The position numbers and the translations under genes were made by a program. The notes under the pieces were generated by a model, which was given only the letters and a program-made list of their open reading frames with translations, was not told where the DNA came from and did no database searches. From Sphingomonas caeni (GTDB lineage: Bacteria; Pseudomonadota; Alphaproteobacteria; Sphingomonadales; Sphingomonadaceae), in contig NZ_JAPDOK010000003.1 of assembly GCF_026013415.1 (NCBI RefSeq), positions 248,001 to 312,000 of the forward strand: a stretch of 64,000 nt of DNA, written 5' to 3'. This document shows, piece after piece, positions 27,960 through 37,110 of this stretch; the first letter of the stretch is position 1; each line of letters starts with the position of its first letter.

Positions 27960-29288
27960 ATGAACGAAGTGGCAGCGGACGGGATTCGGCTCGCGCCGGT
28001 GACGGGCAAGGCGCGGATCGATGTGCTCGATATGCTGCGCGGGATCGCGATCCTCGGCATCTTCTTCATGAACATCCCCTTCATGGGCGCCCAGCTGCAA
28101 AAGGTGTTCATCGCGCCGCAGACGATCGGCTGGTCGCCCGCGGATTCGGCGAGCTGGATGACGGTGCAGGTGCTGCTCGAGGGCACCCAGCGCGGGCTGC
28201 TCGAGCTGCTGTTCGGCGCGGGGATGATGGTGCTCACCCGCGCGGCGATGAGCCCGGACGGGCCGGTCGCGGTCGCCGATCTCTATTTCCGGCGCAATTT
28301 GTGGCTGCTCTTCTTCGGGCTGGTCGATGTCTTCGTCCTGCTCTGGGCGGGCGATATCCTTCACATCTATGCGCTGGCGGCCTTCTTCCTCTTCCCGTTC
28401 CGCAAGCTGGCGGCGAAGTGGCTGCTCGTGCTGGGGCTGGGCTTTGCGCTGTTCAGCGCGGCGCAGGGCGGGATCAAGTTCGCCGAGCGCGCCGATCTGA
28501 TGAGCCGTGCCGAGACGGTGATGGCGAAGCAGGCGGGCGGCGCCAAGCTGAGCAAGGACGAGACCAAGACGCTCACCGACTGGCAAAAGGCGGTCGACAA
28601 CCGCGCGGGCAGGAACGACGAGTTCAAGGAGATCAAGGAGCAGGAGGACAAGGGGCATGCCGGCGGCTTCGTGCCCTATGTGCTGTACAATATCGGATCG
28701 TGGCTGTTTTTCGTGGTCCAGAGCCTGCCGATCAACATCGCCGAGGCCTTCTGCACGATGCTGATCGGCATCGCTTTGTGGAAATGGCAGGTGATCCAGG
28801 GCGGGCGATCGGGACGCTTCTATCTGATCCTGATGCTCGCCTGCTACGCCTTCGCGCTGCCGCTGCGCTATGTCGCGGGGCTCGAACAGCAATCGATGGT
28901 GCCGGCGCCGCGGACGATGTGGATCACGCTGGAGTTCGCGCGTGTGGCGACGGCGGTCGGGCATGTCGCGCTGGTCAACTGGGCGGTCAAATCGGGGCTG
29001 GGCAGGGCGATCTTCGCGCCGTTCAAGGCGGCGGGGCGGACGGCCTTCTCGCTCTATTTCATGCAGCAGTTCATTGGCCTGTGGATCCTGTTCGCGCCCT
29101 GGGGGCCGGGGTTGTGGGGCAAGCTCAGCTGGACGGGGCTCTACGGGGTGGTGCTCGTCGTGCTGGCATTGCAGCTGGTGGTGGCGAACCTCTGGGTGAA
29201 GGCCTTCGCGATGGGCCCGCTCGAATGGCTGTGGCGCAGCCTCTCCTATGTGAAGCGCCAGCCGTTTCGCAGGCCAGTAGCCGGCTGA
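27960..29288 (+). CDS. DUF418 family membrane protein
   Basis: 442 residues from ATG 27960 (GAAGGGGG upstream). About nine or ten hydrophobic segments. The N-terminal RIDVLDMLRGIAILGIFFMNI is the DUF418/acyltransferase-3-like opening, and the C-terminal half has GRTAFSLYFMQQFIGLWIL, typical of DUF418. A charged loop of about 60 residues (around 180-240) separates two membrane halves. Predicted inner-membrane protein; members are thought to act in transport or envelope acylation, but no function is established to my knowledge. Confidence 0.85.
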   Translation: MNEVAADGIRLAPVTGKARIDVLDMLRGIAILGIFFMNIPFMGAQLQKVFIAPQTIGWSPADSASWMTVQVLLEGTQRGLLELLFGAGMMVLTRAAMSPDGPVAVADLYFRRNLWLLFFGLVDVFVLLWAGDILHIYALAAFFLFPFRKLAAKWLLVLGLGFALFSAAQGGIKFAERADLMSRAETVMAKQAGGAKLSKDETKTLTDWQKAVDNRAGRNDEFKEIKEQEDKGHAGGFVPYVLYNIGSWLFFVVQSLPINIAEAFCTMLIGIALWKWQVIQGGRSGRFYLILMLACYAFALPLRYVAGLEQQSMVPAPRTMWITLEFARVATAVGHVALVNWAVKSGLGRAIFAPFKAAGRTAFSLYFMQQFIGLWILFAPWGPGLWGKLSWTGLYGVVLVVLALQLVVANLWVKAFAMGPLEWLWRSLSYVKRQPFRRPVAG

Positions 29289-29359
29289 ACCCCAGCTTCA
29301 CCGCAGCAAAAGAAGTTCTGCGCTATCGTTCCCGCAACATTGCTGCTAGGGGCGCGGTC

Positions 29360-29410
29360 ATGTTTCGAAAACGGCCCATTATCACCACCGGCACGCGAAC
29401 TAGCCGCTAA
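29360..29410 (+). CDS. Possible 16-residue leader peptide upstream of asd
   Basis: A short frame (MFRKRPIITTGTRTSR) in the 251-base gap before asd. GGGGCGCGG lies upstream, a weak Shine-Dalgarno. It has no His, Trp, Lys or Met run that would suggest a classic attenuator for the asd pathway (one Lys, three Ile/Thr clusters). I list it because of its position and its unusually basic composition; it may be chance. Confidence 0.25.
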   Translation: MFRKRPIITTGTRTSR

Positions 29411-29539
29411 GGCTCGTCGCGCGTCGGGACTTGCCGCCGAAGCACCGAGGGGAGCATCGCCTCCCTTATATTCTCACTGAAAAATGACTATGTGGCCGCC
29501 GAACCGCTTCGGTGGTCATGACCCAGGAAAGGGACTGCA

Positions 29540-30568
29540 ATGGGTTACCGTGTCGTGGTCGCTGGCGCCACCGGCAATGTCGGGCGCGAAGTGCTGAACA
29601 TCCTCGCCGAGCGCGAGTTTCCGATCGACGATCTGGCGGTGCTCGCCAGCTCGCGCTCGACCGGCGACATGGCCGATTATGGTGAGACCGGGAAACAATA
29701 TCGCGTCCAGAATATCGAGCATTTCGATCCCAGGGGCTGGGACATGGCGATCTTCGCGATCGGTTCGGAAGGTTCGAAGCTGCACGCCCCGCGCTTCGCC
29801 GCGGCGGGCTGCACGGTGATCGACAACGCCTCGCTCTACCGCATGGACCCGGACGTGCCGCTGATCGTGCCTGAGGTGAACCCGCAGGCGATCGACGGCT
29901 ATCTGAAGCGCAACATCATCGCGAACCCCAATTGCTCGACCGCTCAGATGGTGGTGGCGCTCAAGCCCCTGCACGACGCCGCGAAGATCAAGCGCGTCGT
30001 CGTCGCGACCTATCAGTCGGTGTCGGGCGCGGGCAAGGCCGGGATGGACGAGCTGTTCCAGCAGAGCCGCAACATCTTCGTCGGCGACCCCGCCGAGCCG
30101 CACAAGTTCACCAAGCAGATCGCGTTCAACGTGATCCCGCACATCGACAGCTTCCTCGAGGACGGATCGACCAAGGAGGAGTGGAAGATGGTGGTCGAGA
30201 CCAAGAAGATCCTCGACCCGAAGATCAAGGTGACCGCGACCTGCGTGCGCGTGCCGGTGTTCGTCGGCCATTCGGAAGCGATCAATATCGAGTTCGAGAA
30301 CGAGATTTCGGCCGAGCAGGCGAAGAACATTCTGCGCGAGGCGCCCGGCGTCATGCTGATCGATAAGCATGAGGATGGCGGCTATGTGACGCCGGTCGAA
30401 TGCGTCGGCGAATATGCGACCTTCATCAGCCGTGTCCGCGAGGATTCGACAGTGGATAACGGGCTGAGCCTGTGGTGCGTTTCGGACAATCTCCGCAAGG
30501 GCGCCGCGCTCAACGCCGTGCAGATCGCCGAGCTGCTCGGGCGGCGGCATCTGAAGAAGGCGGCTTGA
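29540..30568 (+). CDS. asd: Aspartate-semialdehyde dehydrogenase
   Basis: NADPH-dependent enzyme converting aspartyl phosphate to the semialdehyde, feeding lysine/diaminopimelate, threonine and methionine synthesis. 342 residues; N-terminal Rossmann motif VAGATGNVGREVL, SSRSTG, the active-site NPNCSTAQ with Cys132, and a later VPVFVGHSEAINIEF with the catalytic His. GAAAGGGA precedes the ATG. Ends at a good terminator (30606-30643). Confidence 0.97.
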   Translation: MGYRVVVAGATGNVGREVLNILAEREFPIDDLAVLASSRSTGDMADYGETGKQYRVQNIEHFDPRGWDMAIFAIGSEGSKLHAPRFAAAGCTVIDNASLYRMDPDVPLIVPEVNPQAIDGYLKRNIIANPNCSTAQMVVALKPLHDAAKIKRVVVATYQSVSGAGKAGMDELFQQSRNIFVGDPAEPHKFTKQIAFNVIPHIDSFLEDGSTKEEWKMVVETKKILDPKIKVTATCVRVPVFVGHSEAINIEFENEISAEQAKNILREAPGVMLIDKHEDGGYVTPVECVGEYATFISRVREDSTVDNGLSLWCVSDNLRKGAALNAVQIAELLGRRHLKKAA

Positions 30569-30570
30569 GT

Positions 30571-30696
30571 CCCTCCCTCCTAGGGAGAGGCTAGGGGTGG
30601 GTTCGAAAAGGCCGGGGCTCGACGCCCCCGCCTTTTCTATTTTCGACCGCTCGCTTTGCTCGCTACCCACCCCCAGCTTCCCCCTAAGAGGGAGGG
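30571..30696 (+). repeat. Imperfect inverted repeat flanking the asd terminator
   Basis: 32-base arms 30571-30602 (CCCTCCCTCCTAGGGAGAGG...) and 30665-30696 are reverse complements with about five mismatches, enclosing the terminator. Same general style (C- and G-runs) as the repeats at 21327 and 41729 but a different sequence. It fills the gap between the convergent asd and emrB. Confidence 0.75.
30606..30643 (+). terminator. Rho-independent terminator, asd / emrB
   Basis: Stem AAAAGGCCGGGGC with GCCCCCGCCTTTT around a short TCGA loop, followed by CTATTTTC. The A-run before and T-run after make it suitable for both converging transcripts. Confidence 0.85.
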
Positions 30697-30709
30697 GAGT
30701 AAGAAGGGA

Positions 30710-32302
30710 CTAATGCCCCGCCGCGCCCGGATCGGCCTTGGGCGCGGGGCCCTTGGGTCGCCGCAGGAACACCACAAGCGGCACCGACAGTGCCGTCACG
30801 ATCGTCATCGCCCAGAAATCGTTGAGATAGGCGATCATCGCCGCCTGGCGGTTGATCTCCATATTGGCCATCGCCATCACCGCATCGGCGCTGCCGCCGA
30901 ACATCGAAAGCATCGCCGGATCGATCGTGTCGAGGCGCTGCGCGGTGATGTTGGGCACCAGGTCCGCATGGCTGGTCTGGATGCCGCGCGCGAGCAGCGT
31001 GGTGACGATCGAGATCCCCACCGACGCGCCGATATTGCGCGAGAGGTTCATAAGGCTCGATCCTTCGGTGCGCTGATGCGGCCCGAGCGTCGCGAAGGCC
31101 ATGCCCTGGAGCGGCATGAACACGAAACCGAGGCCAAGGCCCTGGATCAGCCCCGAGACGATGAAGGGCCAGCTGTCCATCATCAGCGTCCAGTGCGTCA
31201 TCTCCCACAGCGACACCGCCGCGATGGCGAGCCCGCTGCCGACCAGCCAGCGCGGATCGACGCCGCGCTGCACGAGCTGGGCCGAGACCGCCATGGTGAT
31301 CACCACGCCCACGCCGCGCGGCATGAGCAGCAGCCCGGTCTGCATCACGCTGTAGCCATAGAGCGACTGGAGCATCGCGGGGAGCAGCGCCATCGTCGCC
31401 ATCATGACCACGCCGATCACCGCCATGAAGGCGATTGCGGTCACGAGGTTGCGGTTCTTCCACAGCTCGCGCTCGAACATCGGGCGCTTGCCGGTGAACA
31501 TATGGATGGTGAACATCCACAGCGCGATCGCGGCGACCAGCGCCTCGATCCAGATCTCGGTCGATCCGAACCAGTCCTCGCCCTGGCCGCGGTCGAACAT
31601 CAGCTGGAGCGCGGCGACACCCACCGACAGCAACGAGAAGCCGAACAGGTCGAAGCTGCGCTTGCGGATCGGGCGCGAGGGCAGGAGGAACCACAGGATG
31701 GCGAAGCAGATCAGGCCCAGCGGCAGGTTGACGTAGAAGACCCAGCGCCAGTTGAAATTGTCAGTCAGCCAGCCGCCGATCACCGGGCCCATGATCGGGC
31801 CGACCATGATCCCCATGCCCCAGATCGCCATCGCCTTGGCCTGGCGCTCGGGCGGGTTGATGTCGAGCATCACCGTCTGGCTCAAGGGGTTCATGAAGGC
31901 GGCCGAGACGCCCTGGAGCAGGCGGAAGGCCACCATCTCCTCGAGATTCTGGGCCATGCCGCACAGCGCCGAGGCGAGGATGAAGCCCCCGGTCGAAAGC
32001 AGGAACAGGTTGCGCGATCCCAGCCGGTCCGAAAGCCAGCCGGTGATCGGGATCGCGATCGCCGAAGCGACGATATAGCTGGTCAGCACCCAGGTGATCG
32101 TATCCGCGGTCGCGCCCAGCGCGGTTGTCATGTGCGGCAGCGCGACATTGGCGATCGTCGTGTCGAGGATCTGCATGATCGTCGCGAGCATGACCCCGAG
32201 GGTCAGCAGCCCGCGCTGCCTGACCGGGAGCGCGGCGACGCCGGGCGCCGGCGGGGCAGGGGGCGCCGCCGCCGGTGCCCGCGCGGGGGCTGCGGTCGCC
32301 AT
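30710..32302 (-). CDS. emrB: EmrB-type MFS drug efflux transporter (DHA2 family)
   Basis: 530 residues, 14 predicted membrane segments. Motif A appears as GWLSDRLGSRN, motif C as MVGPIMGPVIGGWL, and TM1 carries MQILDTTIANVALPHM, a DHA2 hallmark. Starts one base after the emrA stop. With the membrane-fusion partner EmrA it would export hydrophobic compounds across both membranes, together with an outer-membrane channel not encoded here. The N-terminal 25 residues are Ala/Pro-rich. Confidence 0.92.
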   Translation of the reverse strand: MATAAPARAPAAAPPAPPAPGVAALPVRQRGLLTLGVMLATIMQILDTTIANVALPHMTTALGATADTITWVLTSYIVASAIAIPITGWLSDRLGSRNLFLLSTGGFILASALCGMAQNLEEMVAFRLLQGVSAAFMNPLSQTVMLDINPPERQAKAMAIWGMGIMVGPIMGPVIGGWLTDNFNWRWVFYVNLPLGLICFAILWFLLPSRPIRKRSFDLFGFSLLSVGVAALQLMFDRGQGEDWFGSTEIWIEALVAAIALWMFTIHMFTGKRPMFERELWKNRNLVTAIAFMAVIGVVMMATMALLPAMLQSLYGYSVMQTGLLLMPRGVGVVITMAVSAQLVQRGVDPRWLVGSGLAIAAVSLWEMTHWTLMMDSWPFIVSGLIQGLGLGFVFMPLQGMAFATLGPHQRTEGSSLMNLSRNIGASVGISIVTTLLARGIQTSHADLVPNITAQRLDTIDPAMLSMFGGSADAVMAMANMEINRQAAMIAYLNDFWAMTIVTALSVPLVVFLRRPKGPAPKADPGAAGH

Positions 32303-32303
32303 A

Positions 32304-33380
32304 TTACTGGACGTCCACTGTCACCGAGGCCGAGAGGCCGGCGATCATCGGGCGCGGGCTGGTTTCGTCGCATTCGATGCGGACGGGCACGCGCTGCGTC
32401 ACCTTGACCCAATTGCCGTTGGCGTTCTGGGCCGGGAGCACCGAATTCTCCGATCCCGTCAGCGCGCCGACCGAGGCGACATGGCATTTCAGCTTGAGCC
32501 CCGGATAGGCGTCGAAAGTCACCCAGGCACGCTGGCCGACGCGCATCTTGTTGAGATCGGTTTCCTTGAAATTGGCCTCGATCCACGCCGGGCGGCCGCC
32601 GACGATGGTGACTGCAGGAAGGCCGGTCATCATCATCTGGCCGACCTGGAGCCGGTCCGCCTGGCTGACGGTGCCGCTGGTCGGTGCGCGGATGATGGTG
32701 CGCGCGAGGTTCCACAGCGCCTGCTCGCGCTGGACGCGGGCGGCGGCGATCGCGGGGTTCTCACCGGGGACGGCCGATCCGGTGGCGAGCTTCGAGCGCG
32801 CCTCGGCGGCATCGGCCTGGGCGCGGGCAATCGCGGCGCGGGCCTGCTCGACGCCGTGCTGCGCCTGTTCGAGGCGCGCGCGTGTCGTGAAGCCGCGCTT
32901 CATCAGCTCGGACTGGCGGGCATAATCCTGCTGCGCGGCGGAGAGCTGGTCCTGCGCGGCCTGGATGTTGGCGCTGGTGCCCTGATAGCTCGACTGGAGC
33001 GTGGCATATTGCACCTGCGCGTTCGCAATCGCGGCATCGGCCTGCATCACCTGCATGCGATAGGGATCCGAATCGATGGTGAAGAGGACATCGCCGGCCT
33101 TCACCGCCTGGTTCTCCCTGACCGCGACGGTGGCGATCCGCCCGGTGACCTCGGCCGCGACCGAGACCTTGTCCTGCTGGACGTAAGCATTGTCGGTCGA
33201 GACCGTGCGGCCCGAATTGAGCCAGAACCAGCCGACGATCGAGAGGATGATCAGCGGCACGCCGAACATCAGCAGCGGGCGCAGCCAGTTGCGCTTGGCC
33301 TTGGGCGCAGCGGTTTCTTCGGCAATGGGCGCGATTTCGATCTCGCCGGTCTTTTCGATCTTGGAGTCCACGTCAGCCAT
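32304..33380 (-). CDS. emrA: EmrA-type membrane-fusion protein
   Basis: 358 residues from ATG 33380, with ATGAGG seven bases upstream. Cytoplasmic tail, one membrane helix (LLMFGVPLIILSIVGWFWL), then a split lipoyl/barrel-sandwich domain (VSTDNAYVQQDKVSVAAEVTGRI ... TIIRAPTSGTVSQ) around a long helical hairpin, and a beta-barrel (IEANFKETDLNKMRVGQRAWV). This is the EmrA/HlyD_D23 pattern. The start overlaps the marR stop by eight bases, so the regulator and pump are translationally coupled. ATG 33395 is an alternative. Confidence 0.93.
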   Translation of the reverse strand: MADVDSKIEKTGEIEIAPIAEETAAPKAKRNWLRPLLMFGVPLIILSIVGWFWLNSGRTVSTDNAYVQQDKVSVAAEVTGRIATVAVRENQAVKAGDVLFTIDSDPYRMQVMQADAAIANAQVQYATLQSSYQGTSANIQAAQDQLSAAQQDYARQSELMKRGFTTRARLEQAQHGVEQARAAIARAQADAAEARSKLATGSAVPGENPAIAAARVQREQALWNLARTIIRAPTSGTVSQADRLQVGQMMMTGLPAVTIVGGRPAWIEANFKETDLNKMRVGQRAWVTFDAYPGLKLKCHVASVGALTGSENSVLPAQNANGNWVKVTQRVPVRIECDETSPRPMIAGLSASVTVDVQ

Positions 33381-33819
33381 TTGCGGCCTCATTACTTTCA
33401 TTGCCAATAGTTAGATTCGATCGCATCACGCCGAGTGTCTCGATCAGTTCCTCGCGCTGGCGATTGCTCAGTCCCTGGAGCAGCTCTTCGATCATCGTCG
33501 CAGCGGTGATGTGCAGCTCGGCGAGGACGGGACGGGCCTTGTCGGTCAGGTAGATCTGCCAGGCGCGGCGGTCGCCGGGATCGCGGCGGCGCTCGACCAG
33601 CCCCGATTCCTCGAGCCGGTCGATCATGCGGCACGCGGTGATCGGCTCAACTTCGAGCATTTCGGCGAGCTGGCCCTGGTTGATGCCCTCGCGCCGCTCG
33701 AGGATCTTGAGCGTGCGCCACTGCGTGCCGGTCGCGCCCGTGGTGCGCGCGCGCTCATCGAAGCGGCGGCGCATCAGGCGCGTGACATCAGCCATCAGGA
33801 ATCCGAGATTTTCGACCAT
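33373..33819 (-). CDS. MarR-family repressor of the efflux operon
   Basis: 148 residues from ATG 33819; TTG 33855 and ATG 33840 are in-frame alternatives that would lie inside the AT-rich promoter. Winged-helix core: TGTQWRTLKILERREGINQG, QLAEMLEVEPITACRMIDRL (recognition helix) and VERRRDPGDRRAWQIYLT (wing with the DxRxR motif). First gene of a marR-emrA-emrB operon, so probably an autorepressor released by pump substrates; the ligand cannot be predicted. Confidence 0.9.
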   Translation of the reverse strand: MVENLGFLMADVTRLMRRRFDERARTTGATGTQWRTLKILERREGINQGQLAEMLEVEPITACRMIDRLEESGLVERRRDPGDRRAWQIYLTDKARPVLAELHITAATMIEELLQGLSNRQREELIETLGVMRSNLTIGNESNEAANG

Positions 33820-33830
33820 GGGCGCGCATA

Positions 33831-33850
33831 TAATAAGCATAGTTATAGAT
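33831..33850 (-). promoter_or_regulatory. Candidate MarR operator/promoter
   Basis: AT-rich island between marR and the divergent GFA gene, containing ATAA-N6-TTAT (33833-33846) within TAATAAGCATAGTTATAG. The symmetric half-sites and the position at the marR start fit an autoregulatory MarR site. The same island may supply -10 boxes for both directions. Confidence 0.45.
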
Positions 33851-33908
33851 TGCAACGCGCAACTGGCTTGCGTTGAACGCCGACGCGGTTGCGGCTAGAG
33901 AAAGCGTC

Positions 33909-34352
33909 ATGAGCGAGACGATGACCGGCGGATGCCAGTGCGGGCGCGTGCGATACCGCGTCCTGATCCACAATGACGACGCCTATCTGTGCCATTGCCG
34001 CATGTGCCAGCGCGCGACCGGCGGGGTCTCTATCGCGTTCAAGAACGTCAAGAAGGCCGACGTCACCTGGGAGCGCGAGCCCGAACACTATGCCTCGTCG
34101 CCGATCGCGAGCCGGGGCTTCTGTTCGGCCTGCGGAACGCCGCTGACCTTCGCCTTCCCCGACAGCCCGAACATGGACCTGACCGTGGGCAGCTTCGACG
34201 CGCCCGAGCGCTTCGTGCCGACCAGCCATTTCGGGGTCGAGAGCATCCATGAGGCGTGGCAGCATACCGACGATCTTCCGCGCACGCGCTGCGACGAGCA
34301 TGCGCCGCTCAACGATCGCTGGATCAAGGCGACCGGCGCGGTGCCGGAGTAA
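33909..34352 (+). CDS. GFA/CENP-V family zinc protein
   Basis: 147 residues from ATG 33909. Cysteines fit the GFA fold: GGCQCGRVRY (Cys9, Cys11), YLCHCRMCQRATG (Cys28, 30, 33) and GFCSACGTPL (Cys72, 75), which hold two zinc ions. The family is named for glutathione-dependent formaldehyde-activating enzyme, but most members have no known substrate, so I name only the fold. Divergent from marR; eight bases separate its stop from the next start. Confidence 0.9.
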   Translation: MSETMTGGCQCGRVRYRVLIHNDDAYLCHCRMCQRATGGVSIAFKNVKKADVTWEREPEHYASSPIASRGFCSACGTPLTFAFPDSPNMDLTVGSFDAPERFVPTSHFGVESIHEAWQHTDDLPRTRCDEHAPLNDRWIKATGAVPE

Positions 34353-34360
34353 GGCGCGGC

Positions 34361-35116
34361 GTGACTGAGCACACCACGCATCGCTTCCAGAGCTTCGATG
34401 GCGTCGAGCTTGCCTGGCACGAGCTGGGTGAGGGAAGGCCGGTGGTGCTGATCCACGGCTATTTCTCGAACGCCTGGACCAACTGGATCCGCTACGGCCA
34501 TGCCGCGAAGGTCGCGGCGGCGGGCTTCCGCGTGATCATGCCCGATCTGCGTGCGCATGGCGAAAGCGCCAAGCCGCACGATCCGGCGGCCTATCCCCCC
34601 GACGTGCTGATGCGCGACGGGATGGCGCTGATCGCGCATCTGGGGCTCACCGATTACGATCTGGGCGGCTATTCGCTGGGCGGGCGGACGGTGGTGCGGA
34701 TGCTCGCTCATGGCGCGGCGCCGCGCCGCGTGGTGATCGCGGGCATGGGGCTGCAGGGGCTGATCGATACGCAGGGGCGCGGCGACTATTTCCGGCGCGT
34801 GCTCACCCATCTCGGCAGTTTCGTGCGCGGATCGAGCGAGTGGATGACCGAGGCCTTCCTCAACACCACCAAGGGCGACCCGGTGGCACTGCTCCACATC
34901 CTCGACACGTTCGTCGATACGCCGCGCGAGGCGGTGGCGGCGATCGGCCAGCCGGTGCTGGTGGTCTCGGGCGTCGAGGACGACGATAACGGCCCCGCGC
35001 GCGAGCTCGCCGATCTGCTCCCCGACGGGCATCTGGCCGAGATTCCGGGCAACCATATGAGCGCGGTGATCAAGCCCGAGCTGGGGCAGGCGATCGCGGA
35101 TTTCCTGGGCGCTTGA
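34361..35116 (+). CDS. Alpha/beta hydrolase
   Basis: 251 residues from GTG 34361, eight bases after the preceding stop; the longer open frame upstream overlaps the GFA gene. Oxyanion motif LIHGYF at 30-35, nucleophile elbow GGYSLGG with Ser105, probable acid Asp207 or Asp208 in VSGVEDDDNGP, and catalytic His232 in PGNHMSAV. All three triad positions are present. Substrate not predictable; cytoplasmic. Confidence 0.9.
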   Translation: MTEHTTHRFQSFDGVELAWHELGEGRPVVLIHGYFSNAWTNWIRYGHAAKVAAAGFRVIMPDLRAHGESAKPHDPAAYPPDVLMRDGMALIAHLGLTDYDLGGYSLGGRTVVRMLAHGAAPRRVVIAGMGLQGLIDTQGRGDYFRRVLTHLGSFVRGSSEWMTEAFLNTTKGDPVALLHILDTFVDTPREAVAAIGQPVLVVSGVEDDDNGPARELADLLPDGHLAEIPGNHMSAVIKPELGQAIADFLGA

Positions 35117-35174
35117 CGGCGCGCGGGGGCGCGATCAGTGTCCGCGCCATCCTGCCATTTTCGAGGCCGCAATC

Positions 35175-37052
35175 ATGATCCGCAGAGGCATTTCCTATCT
35201 GGCGCTCGCCGCGCTGGCCGTGAGTCCCGCCGTCCCCTCCGTCGCCGCGCCGGGCGGCCATCCGGTCCCGCAGCGCACCCCCGCGCCGCACCATTCGGTC
35301 ACCCCGCAGCGCGAGCCGACCGTGGCCGAGGCCGACGCCTTCGTCGCGCGCGCCGAGAAGGAATTCTACGCCTTCAACCTCGAGGCGAACCGCGTCGCCT
35401 GGATCCAGAACACCTATATTACCGACGACAGCAACTATCTCGCCAGCGCCTATGGCGCGCGCGGCACCGAGATGGCGGTGCGCTTCGCGATCGAGGCGGC
35501 ACGCTATCAGAAGATGAAGGGCCTGTCGTTCGACACGAGGCGCAAGCTCGACATTCTCCGCAGCGCGATCACGCTCCCCGCGCCGACCCGCGGCGGCGCT
35601 GCCGCCGAACTCTCGGACATTTCGACCAAGCTGGGCGCGGAATATGGCACCGGCAAGGGAACGCTGCGCGGCAAGCCGATCAACGGCAGCGACATCGAGG
35701 CCGAGATGGGCACCAACCGCAACCCGGCCGAACTGCAGGAGATGTGGGTCAGCTGGCACGACAATGTCGGTGCGCCGATGCGCGGCGATTTCGCCAAGAT
35801 GGTGAGCATCGCCAATGAGGGCGCGGTCGAGCTGGGCTTCAGCGATACCGGGTCGATGTGGCGATCGGGCTATGACATGCCGCCCGAGGAATTCGCCAAG
35901 CTGACCGACAAATTATGGGAAGAGGTGCGCCCGCTCTACGAGGCGCTCCACACCTATGTCCGCAACAAGCTCAACGAGAAATACGGGTCGAACGTGCAGC
36001 CGGCGAGCGGCCCGATCCGCGCCGACCTGCTTGGAAACATGTGGGCCCAGGAATGGGGCAATATCTACGATATCGTCGCCCCGCCGGGATCGGGCGATCT
36101 GGGCTACGATATCGGCGACCTGCTCAAGGCCAAGAATTACGATCATCTCAAGATGGTGAAAACGGGCGAGAATTTCTATTCCTCGCTCGGTTTCGCGCCG
36201 CTCCCCGATACCTTCTGGACGCGCTCGCAATTCGTGAAGCCGGCGGACCGCGAGGTCGTGTGCCACGCCTCGGCCTGGGACCTCGACGACCAGGACGATC
36301 TGCGCATCAAGATGTGCATCAAGGTGAACAGCGACGATTTCGTCACGATCCACCACGAGCTGGGCCACAATTATTATCAGCGCGCGTACAAGGGGCAGAG
36401 CCTGCTCTACCGCAACGGCGCCAATGACGGCTTCCATGAGGCGATCGGCGATTTCGTCGCGCTGTCGATCACGCCGGATTATCTGGTCCAGATCGGCCTG
36501 CTCGACCAGTCGAAGGTGCCGAGCCCCGACAAGGACACCGGGCTGCTGCTCCGCCAGGCAATGGACAAGGTCGCCTTCCTGCCCTTCGGCCTGCTGGTCG
36601 ACAAATGGCGCTGGCAGGTCTTTTCGGGCCAGATCAAGCCAGATCATTATGAAAGCGCGTGGAACGCGATGCGGCTTCAATATCAGGGCATCGTGCCCCC
36701 GGTGCCGCGCGACGAGACGCGCTTCGATCCGGGCGCGAAATATCATGTCGCGAACAGCGTGCCCTATACGCGCTACTTCCTCGCGCGGCTGCTCCAGTTC
36801 CAGTTCTACAAGGCGGCATGCGACCAGGCCGGGTGGAAGGGGCCGCTCCACCGCTGCTCCTTCTTCGGCAACAAGGAAGTCGGTGCGCGGCTCAACGCGA
36901 TGCTGGCGATGGGCCAGTCCAAGCCCTGGCCCGACGCGCTCGAGGCATTCACCGGCACGCGCGAGATTTCGGGCGCGGCGCTGATGGAATATTTCGCGCC
37001 GCTCAAGAAATGGCTCGACGAGCAGAACGCCGGCAAGCCCAAGGGCTGGTAA
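35175..37052 (+). CDS. M2-family dipeptidyl carboxypeptidase (ACE-like)
   Basis: 625 residues. Signal peptide of about 25 residues ending SVAAP. Zinc motif HHELGH with His394-Glu395-x-x-His398 and the third ligand Glu422 in DGFHEAIGDFV, 28 residues after the first His, the spacing of angiotensin-converting enzyme. Also seen are DLLGNMWAQEWGNIYD and VCHASAWDL. Bacterial M2 peptidases are periplasmic or secreted and release C-terminal dipeptides. Single gene with its own spacer of 58 bases on each side. Confidence 0.94.
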   Translation: MIRRGISYLALAALAVSPAVPSVAAPGGHPVPQRTPAPHHSVTPQREPTVAEADAFVARAEKEFYAFNLEANRVAWIQNTYITDDSNYLASAYGARGTEMAVRFAIEAARYQKMKGLSFDTRRKLDILRSAITLPAPTRGGAAAELSDISTKLGAEYGTGKGTLRGKPINGSDIEAEMGTNRNPAELQEMWVSWHDNVGAPMRGDFAKMVSIANEGAVELGFSDTGSMWRSGYDMPPEEFAKLTDKLWEEVRPLYEALHTYVRNKLNEKYGSNVQPASGPIRADLLGNMWAQEWGNIYDIVAPPGSGDLGYDIGDLLKAKNYDHLKMVKTGENFYSSLGFAPLPDTFWTRSQFVKPADREVVCHASAWDLDDQDDLRIKMCIKVNSDDFVTIHHELGHNYYQRAYKGQSLLYRNGANDGFHEAIGDFVALSITPDYLVQIGLLDQSKVPSPDKDTGLLLRQAMDKVAFLPFGLLVDKWRWQVFSGQIKPDHYESAWNAMRLQYQGIVPPVPRDETRFDPGAKYHVANSVPYTRYFLARLLQFQFYKAACDQAGWKGPLHRCSFFGNKEVGARLNAMLAMGQSKPWPDALEAFTGTREISGAALMEYFAPLKKWLDEQNAGKPKGW

Positions 37053-37110
37053 GTCCAAGACTTTCCCCCGGGTTCGCGGTAGGCTGGCCGCGAATCCGGG
37101 GAGGAAGACC

